Below are positions 53,772-62,981 of a stretch of 64,000 nt of DNA, one piece after another. Below the pieces are notes generated by a model. That model was not told where the DNA came from. It made no database searches and saw nothing but the letters and a program-made list of their open reading frames with translations. The position numbers were made by a program, and so were the translations under genes. The stretch's first letter is position 1; each line of letters begins with the position of its first letter. Source of the stretch: JANMZR01 sp040385875 (GTDB taxonomy: Bacteria > Bacteroidota > Bacteroidia > Cytophagales > Spirosomataceae); assembly GCA_040385875.1 (NCBI GenBank), contig JAZKGO010000043.1, positions 9,658 to 73,657 of the forward strand. The letters are read 5' to 3'.

Positions 53772-55397
53772 CTAATTTAATATAATCTTTTGATAATAAG
53801 CGGTTTTATGGTCTTTTTCTAGACTAAAAAAATACATTCCTGATGGTAAATTATTCCTTTCGAAGGTGAATTCAAAAGCACCAATATCTAAATATTGTTT
53901 GAGAATGGTGTATACAGTTTTGCCAGAAATATCTTTAATTGTAGCCTCCACAAATTGTTTTTTAGTGGTTCCGAAGCTTATTTTTGATTGCGAAGCCATG
54001 GGATTTGGATAAATAAATGGCTTTTCAATGTCCACCTTTATGGCTTCTTCTGCCAAAAGATCAGAATTTAAAACTGCAGAGGCATCCATCCAAACAAGTC
54101 GGTCTGTTATCCACTTTTTGGCATAACTTATTTCATCATTATAAGTAATGCCTACATAATTATTGGGCCAAACGTAACGCCCGAGTATAGGCCATTCATT
54201 AAAATTTCTTAGCTGAGCCTCTTCCAATAGATTGGTTGAAGAATCGAATTGGAAGAATATATTTTCATTTGAAAGTGACCCATTTCTGAGTTCTTTCCAT
54301 CTTTTTTTAAGCTTTGCTTGAAAGCTTTCATCCCTCAATAATTTTTCCCACCAAAACGGTACACCATTTGCGGGGTCGTTTGGGCACACTTCATTGAACC
54401 GATAAGCCCAACCAGAAATATTCCAACCCTCACAATAATTGGCGTTTCCAAAAGCTAAATTAAAATCCCAAACAGGACCCATGGTCAATTTCCCGTTTTT
54501 ACTATCTTTATCTTTATAAAAAAAAGTACTTAGCCTATAACCGTCCACATTTCTTGTAAGCTCGTTTACCAAAAAAAAGTCGACAAATGAATCGATATCC
54601 GCCACTTTAGCATAGCCTTTTTCAGGGTCTTTAAAATCATTGGATTGCAGTCGACTTTCAAAATCATTGACATATTTTCGGATATAGTTAAATTGCTCCT
54701 CTTTTATATCCTCTAGCTTTGGGTACTCGATTTGAAAGGTGGGTGGCTTGAGTGGGGCTAAATAAGCGGAATTCCAACTTCTTGATTTACTGCCTGAGGT
54801 TTTATCAATTTTTAAAATATACCCTCCAGTTAGGTCGTCACCCGCAATGTCTGTAGCTTTTAATTTTGAAATATTTACTCTTTCTTTTCCTTGTTTTATT
54901 TTTTCGCCCAAAAAGCAAACCCCATAATATCGGCCATTTAATATGAGTTCAACAAATTTTGTACGGCTGGCATATCGATTCATTTGGCGAGCAAACGTAT
55001 AGGATAAATGATCTCTAATAAGCGTTTTATCACTATAGGGAGTGATAATCACCCAATCATTGTCGGCGGGAAGTCCTAATAGGCTTACATTTAAATTGTC
55101 TCCTTTTTCGTTTCGAGTTTCAATTCCTAACGGTTTTTTGGGTGTCAAACTTTGGCTAGTTGATCCTCGATATTCAACTCCTATCTTGTATTTCAAACCA
55201 GTTGTATCCGAGCTTTTGTTCAATTTGCCTTCATTATTGATAATTTCCATAAGCCCCTCTACTTTTGGTTCATCCACAATAATTGCTGTGGTAGTTATTT
55301 TTATGATTGGTAAGTTTGACTCAAATACTTGACCAAACCCCTCAGAATAAAAAAGACCAACTGCTAAAAACGAAAAATAAAGTAAACATTTATTCAT
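53772..55397 (-). CDS. CotH-like protein with T9SS type A sorting domain
   Basis: A 541-residue secreted protein. The signal peptide (LLYFSFLAVGLFYSEGFGQ) is followed by a CotH domain. Key segments are RGSTSQSLTPKKPLGIE, NGRYYGVCFLGEKIKQG and the Asp-rich GPVWDFNLAFGNANY, which are the family's kinase-like motifs. The C-terminal 80 residues (FIYPNPMASQSKISF to KIILN) form a type A T9SS sorting domain. CotH proteins are atypical kinases in Bacillus; the role in Bacteroidota is unknown. It sits beside two PorP/SprF genes, consistent with surface export. Confidence 0.88.
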   Translation of the reverse strand: MNKCLLYFSFLAVGLFYSEGFGQVFESNLPIIKITTTAIIVDEPKVEGLMEIINNEGKLNKSSDTTGLKYKIGVEYRGSTSQSLTPKKPLGIETRNEKGDNLNVSLLGLPADNDWVIITPYSDKTLIRDHLSYTFARQMNRYASRTKFVELILNGRYYGVCFLGEKIKQGKERVNISKLKATDIAGDDLTGGYILKIDKTSGSKSRSWNSAYLAPLKPPTFQIEYPKLEDIKEEQFNYIRKYVNDFESRLQSNDFKDPEKGYAKVADIDSFVDFFLVNELTRNVDGYRLSTFFYKDKDSKNGKLTMGPVWDFNLAFGNANYCEGWNISGWAYRFNEVCPNDPANGVPFWWEKLLRDESFQAKLKKRWKELRNGSLSNENIFFQFDSSTNLLEEAQLRNFNEWPILGRYVWPNNYVGITYNDEISYAKKWITDRLVWMDASAVLNSDLLAEEAIKVDIEKPFIYPNPMASQSKISFGTTKKQFVEATIKDISGKTVYTILKQYLDIGAFEFTFERNNLPSGMYFFSLEKDHKTAYYQKIILN

Positions 55398-55499
55398 TTC
55401 AAAGATTCAATATTATCAAATGGTTTTGAGTTACGGAACTATCTATAAATATGACCAATTAGCTGGCTATAAATAGTGTTTAAGAAATTGCAGGGCAAT

Positions 55500-58400
55500 T
55501 TAGAAATCGTATCCAAGAGTAAAATAAGTAATGGGCTTCATTGTTTCGCCATCATCGATTCCCCAGGCAGTATCCAATTTAACAAAATAACCCAATATAG
55601 AAGTTCTAGCTCCTAAGCCATAGCTGGCTAAAATCGGCGATTTAAAATCGGTTACTTGACCACTAAATGGGAGTGAGTTTTCAATTGGTCTGGTATTAAA
55701 GTCATTTTGTTTTTCGAAAGGATTTCTATTATTCCAAACTGTGCCAAAATCTGTAAAAATGGTAGCTTGAAAATTTTTCAAGAAGCTGGAATTCAATTGA
55801 TTGGCTCCAAGATATTTAAAAATTGGAAATCTCAATTCAGCATTGATTAAGGCATGATTAGTGCCTGATACTTTATTTAAGTTAAAGCCTCTCATATTTG
55901 TTACAAAGTCAGCGAAAAGCATAGCTGTACGATTGTCAACTGCCAAATTATTTGAGTAAAGTGGATTATTGGTATTGTTTCTTGAGTCAGTTTTATAGCC
56001 AATCCAATTGTCCATTCCTCCTAAAATATATTGCTTTGGAGAGTTTCCTGTCGATCGCCCATAGGAAAGTCTAGTAGCCAAAATAATGTCTAATGGAAGT
56101 TTTTTATAGTTTCTCAGATCAAAACTGAATTTTACAAAGCTTTCTTGTGCCGAAGTTAATCCTTTTACACTTTCATATTTTGCTTTTAATCTTGTTCCTT
56201 CCAAGTTATTCATACTAAATGAGCTTGTATTGTCGTAAACATATTCTAACTGCCAACCGCCAAAATTTGAACTTGATTTTTCCGCCACGGAATTGAAATA
56301 TTTGGTTGAAGTGGTAATTGCAAATGGTGAAAAAGCCAATCGACTAGAAATATTGAAAGGGTAGGAAACAGTGGCCATTACCTTATTGTAAAGTAGTTTT
56401 CTGCCAATATCGCCTTCTTGGCCTTCGTAAAAGGAACGTCGATCTATCCTTGCACCAAAGTCAATTCTTTTGGTATAATTACCATAATCCAAAAATAAAT
56501 CACCATTTTTTAGATTAGGAGTGATCATAATTCCCCCTTTAACTATTTGATTTTGAAGTACATCGCTGAATACTACTGAGTTTTTCCAGCCGAAATCTCT
56601 GATAGGATCAACCACAAAAGAGTTATCAAAATTGATTAGTTCAAATTTGTCTTTAAAGTCAGTTGGCCCCTTTATCTTACTATCTTTTCGGCTATTCGAT
56701 CTGATAATTAAACCTGTGCTAGCATTTTTATTTGCTTTTCCGGTTTTATTATCCAGTTTTGAAATCACATTTGATGTGTCAAAAATATAGTTATCGGTAT
56801 CTACCTCATCCGGTTTTAAATCCAGCTGATTTTCAGTTTTTTGTTCGGTCGCTTCGGGTTTATTATCTTCAGTTTTGGTTTGAAAAGGGCTATCGACCCA
56901 TTTTGGCAACAATTTATTTTGATTATCTGATCTGGCAATGGTTCGTTGCAAACTAGGTAATTCATATTCATTTTCAAGATCTATCCTTCGTAAATATCCT
57001 ATATAGGGTTGGCCATTTTCATTAGAGATATAAATGGTAGCACCTGTATTGGTGTTGATATCAAAATCTTCAATATTGCTAATTGAATTTGAGATTTGAT
57101 TAATTTTTTGAAAAGTCGAATCCCCTTTAGCATATTTATAAAGGTTTTTTATCCCTTTTTCATCACTAATAAATACTACAGTACTATCATCAATGGCAAT
57201 AGGCCTTTGAATAATCCCAACCGAATCCACCAATTTTCTTATGAGCTCAGTTCGTGGATTTCCGTCGTGAAAATATATACCAAAATTATTGGAAAGCGAC
57301 TTAAAATTGGCCTTTTCTAATTTTACAGAATCAATGCTCCGATTGGATGAATATACGATGGAGGTACGTGAATTACCTACAAAATTTGGCTGGCGGTCGT
57401 CGTATACATCATTGGTAATTTGTGTTGTACTTCCCCTAGAAATATCGTAAAGGAAAAGGTCGTTTTGTCCCTTTTTGTCAGCACTGAGAACTAATGCATT
57501 GCCAGCCTCGGAAAAATCTATATCAGTAATTTGCTGAAATCCTTTAATAACCTTACGAACAGTTATTTTCCCTTTTGGTTTATCAGCGGTCATTTCTGAA
57601 TAGACAATGAGCTTATTGGTGGCTTCATTTTCATAGACAACAGCCAAGGAATTACCTTTAGCCCAAGCAATCAGTGGTAGCGAGGAAACACTATTTTTTG
57701 AAAGTGATCTCAGGCCAATTTTCATGATTTTTGTCCTTTTTTTCGATTTTATTGCAAAATTTTCAATCGTAAATTGCCCATTGTCACTCATCACAAAGGC
57801 AATCATAGTTTGGTCAGGACTTAATTTTGCTGATATTATTTTTCCATTTCCATCATTTTTTTCATCAAATATCCGAAAATCAGTTCGAAGGGAAGCATAA
57901 TTGCCAGCAAGGGGTGTAGCCAAATTGGCATAAAAATCTCTCCACTCTTTTAAAAATCTATTATAAGACGTACCTAAGGTGCTTCCAATACTGGTTTGCT
58001 CATTTCTGATGATTCTGGTCAGATTCAAAATATTTGATATGTTATCTTTGCCATAACGCTCAGCAACAAAGTTCCAAATAGACTGGCCAAAAAGCCTTGC
58101 CTCATTTCCGCTCAGCTTTTCAGGTTTTTTAACCCGCTTTTTAAGTATGGCATCCCGCATATAATCATCCATCTCATTGCTCCAGCCATCCGCTGCATAT
58201 GCAGAGACACCTGAAATAAACCAATCGGGCAAGGTAAGTAAAATACTGCTTTGAAGTGCGTCTTTTAGACTACCACCATACAACATTTCATAGACAAATA
58301 TTTCAGCTACCTTGTTGATTAACACCTTTTTAAATGAAGTTGCTTCCCCAGTATAGGCCACCTCAATTTTAGACTTCGAAAGGTTGGTTTCAATCGGGTT

Positions 58401-58769
58401 TATCTCACCTGTTAAGTTCAAATTGGCATTGCTCTGAAACATTTCGCCAGGTGAATTATAAAAAAATATTTTGGTACGAGCATAGGGGGAATAGCCTAAA
58501 AGGCCAGACAGCCGCTCAAATTCTGATTCAGCATATTGAAGTGAGTTGTTGGCTATAGTTTGGGCGTCGCCGTAATAATACAATTCAAAATTGCTACTGG
58601 TAAGCACTTTCCAATTAAATTCCCTTTTCTGGATTCTATTTTGCCCGAATTCTTGCTGAGTAGGAGTATAGTTTTGTGCCGTCGTTGAAAAAAAAGAGAA
58701 ACACAAAAGTACTAAGATTGTTATTTTCAAAATTTTTGAAATATTATTTCTTCCGATAAATTTAACCAT
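55500..58769 (-). CDS. TolB-like PD40 protein with C-terminal outer-membrane barrel
   Basis: A 1089-residue protein. A signal peptide (ILVLLCFSFFSTTAQ) is followed by a peptidase-MA-like domain (residues about 40-280). A PD40/TolB beta-propeller comes next (KIISAKLSPDQTMIAFVM, RQPNFVGNSRTSIVYSSN). The last 350 residues form a BamA/Omp85-type barrel ending YFTLGYDF with a terminal Phe. In the peptidase-like part the usual HExxH is replaced by NKVAEIF, so it is probably non-catalytic, although LPDWFISGVSAYAAD keeps the downstream LPxWFxEG-like motif. I start at the ATG at 58769. Role unknown; likely surface assembly or lipid/protein handling. Confidence 0.8.
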   Translation of the reverse strand: MVKFIGRNNISKILKITILVLLCFSFFSTTAQNYTPTQQEFGQNRIQKREFNWKVLTSSNFELYYYGDAQTIANNSLQYAESEFERLSGLLGYSPYARTKIFFYNSPGEMFQSNANLNLTGEINPIETNLSKSKIEVAYTGEATSFKKVLINKVAEIFVYEMLYGGSLKDALQSSILLTLPDWFISGVSAYAADGWSNEMDDYMRDAILKKRVKKPEKLSGNEARLFGQSIWNFVAERYGKDNISNILNLTRIIRNEQTSIGSTLGTSYNRFLKEWRDFYANLATPLAGNYASLRTDFRIFDEKNDGNGKIISAKLSPDQTMIAFVMSDNGQFTIENFAIKSKKRTKIMKIGLRSLSKNSVSSLPLIAWAKGNSLAVVYENEATNKLIVYSEMTADKPKGKITVRKVIKGFQQITDIDFSEAGNALVLSADKKGQNDLFLYDISRGSTTQITNDVYDDRQPNFVGNSRTSIVYSSNRSIDSVKLEKANFKSLSNNFGIYFHDGNPRTELIRKLVDSVGIIQRPIAIDDSTVVFISDEKGIKNLYKYAKGDSTFQKINQISNSISNIEDFDINTNTGATIYISNENGQPYIGYLRRIDLENEYELPSLQRTIARSDNQNKLLPKWVDSPFQTKTEDNKPEATEQKTENQLDLKPDEVDTDNYIFDTSNVISKLDNKTGKANKNASTGLIIRSNSRKDSKIKGPTDFKDKFELINFDNSFVVDPIRDFGWKNSVVFSDVLQNQIVKGGIMITPNLKNGDLFLDYGNYTKRIDFGARIDRRSFYEGQEGDIGRKLLYNKVMATVSYPFNISSRLAFSPFAITTSTKYFNSVAEKSSSNFGGWQLEYVYDNTSSFSMNNLEGTRLKAKYESVKGLTSAQESFVKFSFDLRNYKKLPLDIILATRLSYGRSTGNSPKQYILGGMDNWIGYKTDSRNNTNNPLYSNNLAVDNRTAMLFADFVTNMRGFNLNKVSGTNHALINAELRFPIFKYLGANQLNSSFLKNFQATIFTDFGTVWNNRNPFEKQNDFNTRPIENSLPFSGQVTDFKSPILASYGLGARTSILGYFVKLDTAWGIDDGETMKPITYFTLGYDF

Positions 58770-58879
58770 TCTCAAATTGAATATTAAAATTTAATTATTG
58801 CACTATTTTGATGTTATTAGAATATTAAGGCCAATTTAATTGGATAAATGAAGCTTATTTAAAAGGTTCTTTAGCTAGC

Positions 58880-59962
58880 CTAATTTCTAAAATCAGAACT
58901 TAAATATAACGAACTAAATCGGTTAATATTTATATCCTCATTGAGTTGTTCACTATTTAATAAGAAATTACTGAATTCATTTGCTAAATAAGGTCCTAAA
59001 GACACTCCTTTGGTACCTAAGCCATTAAAAATGCCAATTGTTTCATGTTTAGGATGTAGACCTAGAAATGGCCTTCTATCAATTGTAGCAGGTCTAATAC
59101 CAGCCTTTTGTGAAAGCACTTCGTATTTTACATTGATAATTTTATTTAACTTTTCTTCTAATTCAATTCTTGCTTCATCGGTAGTTTCTGGCAGTTTGTC
59201 TGACCAATTATAGGTTGCACCCACTTTATAATTTTCATTACCAGTTGGTACAATGAAAATACCTTTCAACAATATAAAATTTTTTAATGGCAAATCCATT
59301 TTTAAGTTTAGAACTTCGCCTTTTACGGCATTAAATGGAAGCCAATCAAAGAAAGGGTTATTTACAGTTGAATACCCTTCACAGAAAATTATTTTTTTGA
59401 ACACACAATTGTTATAAATCACATAATCCTTTTTGATTTCCAGTTTGGTATAGTCAAATTGAGACTCTATATAATTTGATCTTATAAAAAGGTAGCTTTT
59501 TATGGAGTCTAAAAAAATGTTTACATCTAACCAGCCTCCAACTTTGGTAGAAAGTACCCCCAATTTTGACTGAATAGTTTTTGATATTTCTGTTGGGCTT
59601 GGTAAATATTCAATATAGGGCTCATTTTGATGATCATCACAAAGGTCAATGACAATGTTTTGCTCTTTATTATTCGAGATTGGTCGTACAATTGGAATTA
59701 GATGTAAAAATTTTGACCCAAATTTCAGCTCCAAACTTTGATAAAAAGGAATAATTTTCGGATAAATATCATCGCAAAGCCATGTTTTTACAAATCTTTT
59801 GCCAGTCACAGGATTGAAAATACCAGCAGCTACTTTTGATGAACTAGCACCATTAGGATTATCAATTATGGCTATGTTGGCTCCTTTTTCAATTAATTTA
59901 TGAGCCAAAAGTGAACCAGCTAAACCTTGTCCAACTATCAGATAATCAAATGATTGGCTCAT
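58880..59962 (-). CDS. FAD-dependent oxidoreductase, DAO family
   Basis: A 360-residue flavoenzyme. The N-terminal FAD motif is DYLIVGQGLAGSLLAHKLIEKG. It is followed by SSKVAAGIFNPVTGKRFVKTW, and the C-terminal region has AGIRPATIDRRPFLG and GLGTKGVSLGPYLANEF. The domain order resembles glycine/D-amino-acid oxidases and the MnmC C-terminal oxidase, but without a methyltransferase part. It may act on a D-amino acid, sarcosine or a tRNA modification intermediate. It ends where the cmk gene begins (10 bases). Confidence 0.8.
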   Translation of the reverse strand: MSQSFDYLIVGQGLAGSLLAHKLIEKGANIAIIDNPNGASSSKVAAGIFNPVTGKRFVKTWLCDDIYPKIIPFYQSLELKFGSKFLHLIPIVRPISNNKEQNIVIDLCDDHQNEPYIEYLPSPTEISKTIQSKLGVLSTKVGGWLDVNIFLDSIKSYLFIRSNYIESQFDYTKLEIKKDYVIYNNCVFKKIIFCEGYSTVNNPFFDWLPFNAVKGEVLNLKMDLPLKNFILLKGIFIVPTGNENYKVGATYNWSDKLPETTDEARIELEEKLNKIINVKYEVLSQKAGIRPATIDRRPFLGLHPKHETIGIFNGLGTKGVSLGPYLANEFSNFLLNSEQLNEDININRFSSLYLSSDFRN

Positions 59963-59972
59963 TTTGCTGGAT

Positions 59973-60671
59973 TTAATTTTGAGATTGGGAAAGGTCTTTA
60001 ATTTTATTATTGTGAATTTCTATTACAAAGTCGACTTGCTGTTCAAGAGTCATAAAAGAGGTATCGAGTTCAATGGCATCATCGGCTTTTCGCAATGGAC
60101 CTTCCTCTCGGGTGGAATCGATGATATCCCTTTTTTTAATATTTGCTAAGATTTCATCCAAATCTACAATTTCACCTTTCTCAATCAGTTCTATTTGCCT
60201 TCTTTGGGCACGAATTAGAGGATCTGCAGTCATAAATATCTTCACTTCTGCATCTGGAAATACTTTGGTGCCAATATCCCGCCCATCCATTACTAGCCCT
60301 CGCTTTTTGCCCATTCGCTGTTGCTGGGCAACCATAGCTTTGCGCACAGAAGTAATGGCAGAAACTTCAGAGACCATATTTGAAATATACATTTTCCTGA
60401 TTTCACCCTCTACATTGATTCCATTCAAAAAAACGTCGCTTTTGCCAGTTTTACTGTTGTATTCAAAATGGATATGGATTTCACTCAAAGCCTTTTCAAT
60501 GTCTTTTGGGTTAGTTACTGAAAGATGGTTTTGGAAAAAATAGAGGCTTACAGCACGGTACATAGCACCGGAATCTATAAATGAATAGCCTAATTTGGAG
60601 GCTACTTTTTTGGCTGTCGTACTTTTGCCACAACTCGAATAGCCATCTAAGGCAATTACGATTTTCTGCAT
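59973..60671 (-). CDS. cmk: cytidylate kinase
   Basis: A 232-residue P-loop kinase phosphorylating CMP/dCMP. The P-loop is ALDGYSSCGKSTTAKKV, followed by SFIDSGAMYRA. The RDIGTKVFPDAEVKIF segment and the C-terminal Arg-containing region (RRQIELIEKGE and DSTREEGPLRKADD) are diagnostic. The gene is complete. It is adjacent to the FAD oxidoreductase on the same strand. Confidence 0.94.
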   Translation of the reverse strand: MQKIVIALDGYSSCGKSTTAKKVASKLGYSFIDSGAMYRAVSLYFFQNHLSVTNPKDIEKALSEIHIHFEYNSKTGKSDVFLNGINVEGEIRKMYISNMVSEVSAITSVRKAMVAQQQRMGKKRGLVMDGRDIGTKVFPDAEVKIFMTADPLIRAQRRQIELIEKGEIVDLDEILANIKKRDIIDSTREEGPLRKADDAIELDTSFMTLEQQVDFVIEIHNNKIKDLSQSQN

Positions 60672-60786
60672 CTATTAAATACTTTTATTTTTAGGCGCTA
60701 AAGGTTAATTTTCAATCAGATTATTTTTTTCAATAGTGAATAAATAATTTCAAAAAGTCTTTTGCTTAAAACTAATCGATTGTGCC

Positions 60787-61134
60787 TTAGGTCTTTATTT
60801 TTTTGACAAGGAAAAAAAACAGAAAAGAAACGGAGCAAATACCTAAGCCTAGGGATTCACGAGCAAGTTCTTGGTTGACTGTTTTCATGGACAAGCCTTC
60901 TGTGACTACTCCTTCCCAAGCGGTCATTTGTGACCATGAATTAATGGCAGCTGCAAAGCTAATGACTGTTAGAACAATCAGCATTTCATCATTAGATTGG
61001 CCTTTGAATGATTGCCAAGCGCAATAGGCAGCAATCCCATAAATAGGAATCCAAAGCACTGGATCGGGATCGTTGTATTGCCAGCCAGCAAAAAGTAGAA
61101 AAACTAAAAAAAGCAAAAAGCTTATATATTTCAT
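60787..61134 (-). CDS. TMEM220-like small membrane protein
   Basis: A 115-residue membrane protein with four predicted helices. The N-terminal FAGWQYNDPDPVLWIPIYG is the signature of the transmembrane protein 220 family, of unknown function. A conserved SFAAAINSWSQM segment is in the third helix. It is a stand-alone gene. The 115-base space between it and cmk shows no clear promoter or terminator. Confidence 0.8.
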   Translation of the reverse strand: MKYISFLLFLVFLLFAGWQYNDPDPVLWIPIYGIAAYCAWQSFKGQSNDEMLIVLTVISFAAAINSWSQMTAWEGVVTEGLSMKTVNQELARESLGLGICSVSFLFFFLVKKIKT

Positions 61135-61165
61135 GATATTTTATTGAATGATAATTAGAATATTA

Positions 61166-61786
61166 TTAACAAAAAACTTCGTTCAAATTAATTGTTAATT
61201 CAGGTAATGTAAAGGGTGAAACCATATCGGTTTTATCAAAAATATGCTTTTTTGCATATTTTCCGTTTTCCAATAAATATATTTCAATTGTTTCGTATTC
61301 GGGTGAAACTATCCAATATTCAGATACACCAGCTTCTTCATATACTTTATATTTATCATCCAAATCTTTCTTGGCAGTTGATTGAGAGAGGATTTCAATA
61401 ATCCAATTGGGTACTCCAAAACAGCCATTTTCTTCAATTAAAGTTGGATTACAAATGATACATAAGTCGGGCTGGACCACCGTAGTGGCTTTTTTTCTTT
61501 TTTTATCTGCAATTGGTAAAATAACATCAAATGGAGCATCAAAAATTTGACATTTTTTATCTTTCAAATAGTAACCAATATTTATCTCTAGATTTCTACT
61601 TAGTGCCTGATGTTTTGATTTTGGAGCTGGGCTCATTTTATAGATTTTGCCCCTAATTATTTCCACCATTTCTTCAAATTGAAACTTTAGGTAATCGGCA
61701 TAAGTATATTCATGGTGATACTCCACGGTTGGTTCATTCAAAACTTGTAATTCAGGCTCAATTTCAGTTTCTTGAGATTCTTTCAT
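61166..61786 (-). CDS. Uma2-family PD-(D/E)XK protein
   Basis: A 206-residue protein. The central core contains VVQPDLCIICNPTLIEENG and PNWIIEILSQSTAKKDLDDKY, the catalytic Asp, Glu and Lys arrangement of Uma2 (DUF820) putative endonucleases. The family is widespread, with no established substrate. The ATG at 61786 follows a -7 box. It lies between TMEM220 and the UDP-glucuronate decarboxylase on the same strand but appears to have its own promoter. Confidence 0.85.
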   Translation of the reverse strand: MKESQETEIEPELQVLNEPTVEYHHEYTYADYLKFQFEEMVEIIRGKIYKMSPAPKSKHQALSRNLEINIGYYLKDKKCQIFDAPFDVILPIADKKRKKATTVVQPDLCIICNPTLIEENGCFGVPNWIIEILSQSTAKKDLDDKYKVYEEAGVSEYWIVSPEYETIEIYLLENGKYAKKHIFDKTDMVSPFTLPELTINLNEVFC

Positions 61787-61804
61787 TTGTTAAAATGCTT
61801 TTTA

Positions 61805-61812
61805 CAAATATA
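61805..61812 (-). promoter_or_regulatory. Bacteroidota -7 box (TATATTTG) for the Uma2 gene
   Basis: On the minus strand TATATTTG fits TAnnTTTG, 18 bases before the Uma2 ATG and just past the terminator at 61850-61880. Confidence 0.5.
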
Positions 61813-61849
61813 GAAAATTATGTTAATTGAGTTAAAGTATTAAAAATAA

Positions 61850-61880
61850 AAAGAGCCAACTTTTAAAAAATTGACTCTTT
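61850..61880 (-). terminator. intrinsic terminator after the UDP-glucuronate decarboxylase gene
   Basis: On the minus strand AAAGAGTCAA pairs with TTGGCTCTTT (one G-U) around an 11-base loop, followed by TTATTTTTAA. It starts 24 bases after the UXS stop. Confidence 0.75.
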
Positions 61881-61904
61881 CCAATTGGATTTTTTTTTCT
61901 AAAA

Positions 61905-62879
61905 CTATTTGTTGAATTCTCTATGTTCAGTTTTGAACAGTTCTTCTTTTGACAAGCTTTTAAAATATTCAAATGTAATTTTCAAACCTTCTGCTCGGCC
62001 AATTTTTGGTTCCCATCCTAGCAAAGCTTTTGCTCTGGTAATATCAGGTTTGCGTTGCTTTGGATCATCAGTTGGGAGTGGTTTACCCACCAATTTTTGG
62101 TTAGTTCCTGTCAATTTAATAATTTCTTCCCCAAATTCTTTAATACTTATTTCATCTGGATTACCGATATTGACAGGCTGAGCATAATCGCTGTGCAATA
62201 GTCTGAAAATGCCTTCCACTAGGTCGTCAACATAACAAAAAGACCTTGTTTGTGACCCATCACCAAACATCGTAAGCTCTTCACCTCTGAGTGCTTGCCC
62301 TATAAAAGCAGGTAAAACACGGCCATCGTTTAGGCGCATTCGGGGGCCATAGGTATTAAAAATACGGACAATTCTAGTTTCTAAGCCATGATAGGTGTGG
62401 TAAGCCATTGTGATGGCCTCTTGAAATCTTTTAGCTTCGTCATATACTCCACGAGGCCCAACAGGGTTTACATTTCCCCAGTAGTCCTCCGTTTGTGGGT
62501 GCACAGCTGGATCACCATATACCTCTGAAGTAGAGGCAATTAAAACCCTCGCACCTTTAGCTCTGGCTAATCCTAAGCAATTATGAATACCCAAAGAACC
62601 CACTTTTAAAGTTTGAATAGGTATTTTCAGATAATCAATTGGGCTGGCTGGTGAGGCGAAATGCAAAATATAGTCTAATTCACCAGGCACATGTACAAAT
62701 TTCGATACATCATGGTGATAGAATTCGAAATTGGACAGCTTAAATAAATGCTCAATATTACGAAGATCGCCCGTAATGAGGTTATCCATGGCTATTACAT
62801 GATAGCCTTCTTTGATAAATCTATCGCAAAGATGTGAACCCAAAAATCCTGCTCCGCCTGTAATTAGTATTCGTTTCAT
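61905..62879 (-). CDS. UDP-glucuronate decarboxylase (UDP-xylose synthase)
   Basis: A 324-residue extended short-chain dehydrogenase. The NAD loop is ILITGGAGFLGSHLCDRF, the active-site Tyr-x3-Lys is in GVYDEAKRFQE, and a MRLNDGRVLPAF segment is typical of UXS enzymes. It decarboxylates UDP-glucuronate to UDP-xylose. The ugd gene upstream makes its substrate, and both may serve the polysaccharide cluster at 28-34 kb. The spacer to ugd is filled by a heptamer element. Confidence 0.92.
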   Translation of the reverse strand: MKRILITGGAGFLGSHLCDRFIKEGYHVIAMDNLITGDLRNIEHLFKLSNFEFYHHDVSKFVHVPGELDYILHFASPASPIDYLKIPIQTLKVGSLGIHNCLGLARAKGARVLIASTSEVYGDPAVHPQTEDYWGNVNPVGPRGVYDEAKRFQEAITMAYHTYHGLETRIVRIFNTYGPRMRLNDGRVLPAFIGQALRGEELTMFGDGSQTRSFCYVDDLVEGIFRLLHSDYAQPVNIGNPDEISIKEFGEEIIKLTGTNQKLVGKPLPTDDPKQRKPDITRAKALLGWEPKIGRAEGLKITFEYFKSLSKEELFKTEHREFNK

Positions 62880-62884
62880 AAAAT

Positions 62885-62979
62885 GAGTTGTGAGTTATGA
62901 GTTGTGAGTTGTAAGATTTTCTTAATCTCTAAACTTTTTGGCTCATTTATTATTAATTTCTAATTGCTTATTAAGAATT
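62885..62979. repeat. heptamer inverted-repeat element between ugd and the UXS gene
   Basis: The left arm (62885-62919) is GAGTTGT GAGTTAT GAGTTGT GAGTTGT AAGATTT, in exact 7-base steps. The right arm (62945-62979), ATTTATT ATTAATT TCTAATT GCTTATT AAGAATT, keeps period 7 and reads on the minus strand AATTCTT AATAAGC AATTAGA AATTAAT AATAAAT. It occupies nearly the whole 102-base spacer, from two bases after the ugd stop to five bases before the UXS ATG. Confidence 0.75.
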
Positions 62980-62981
62980 AC

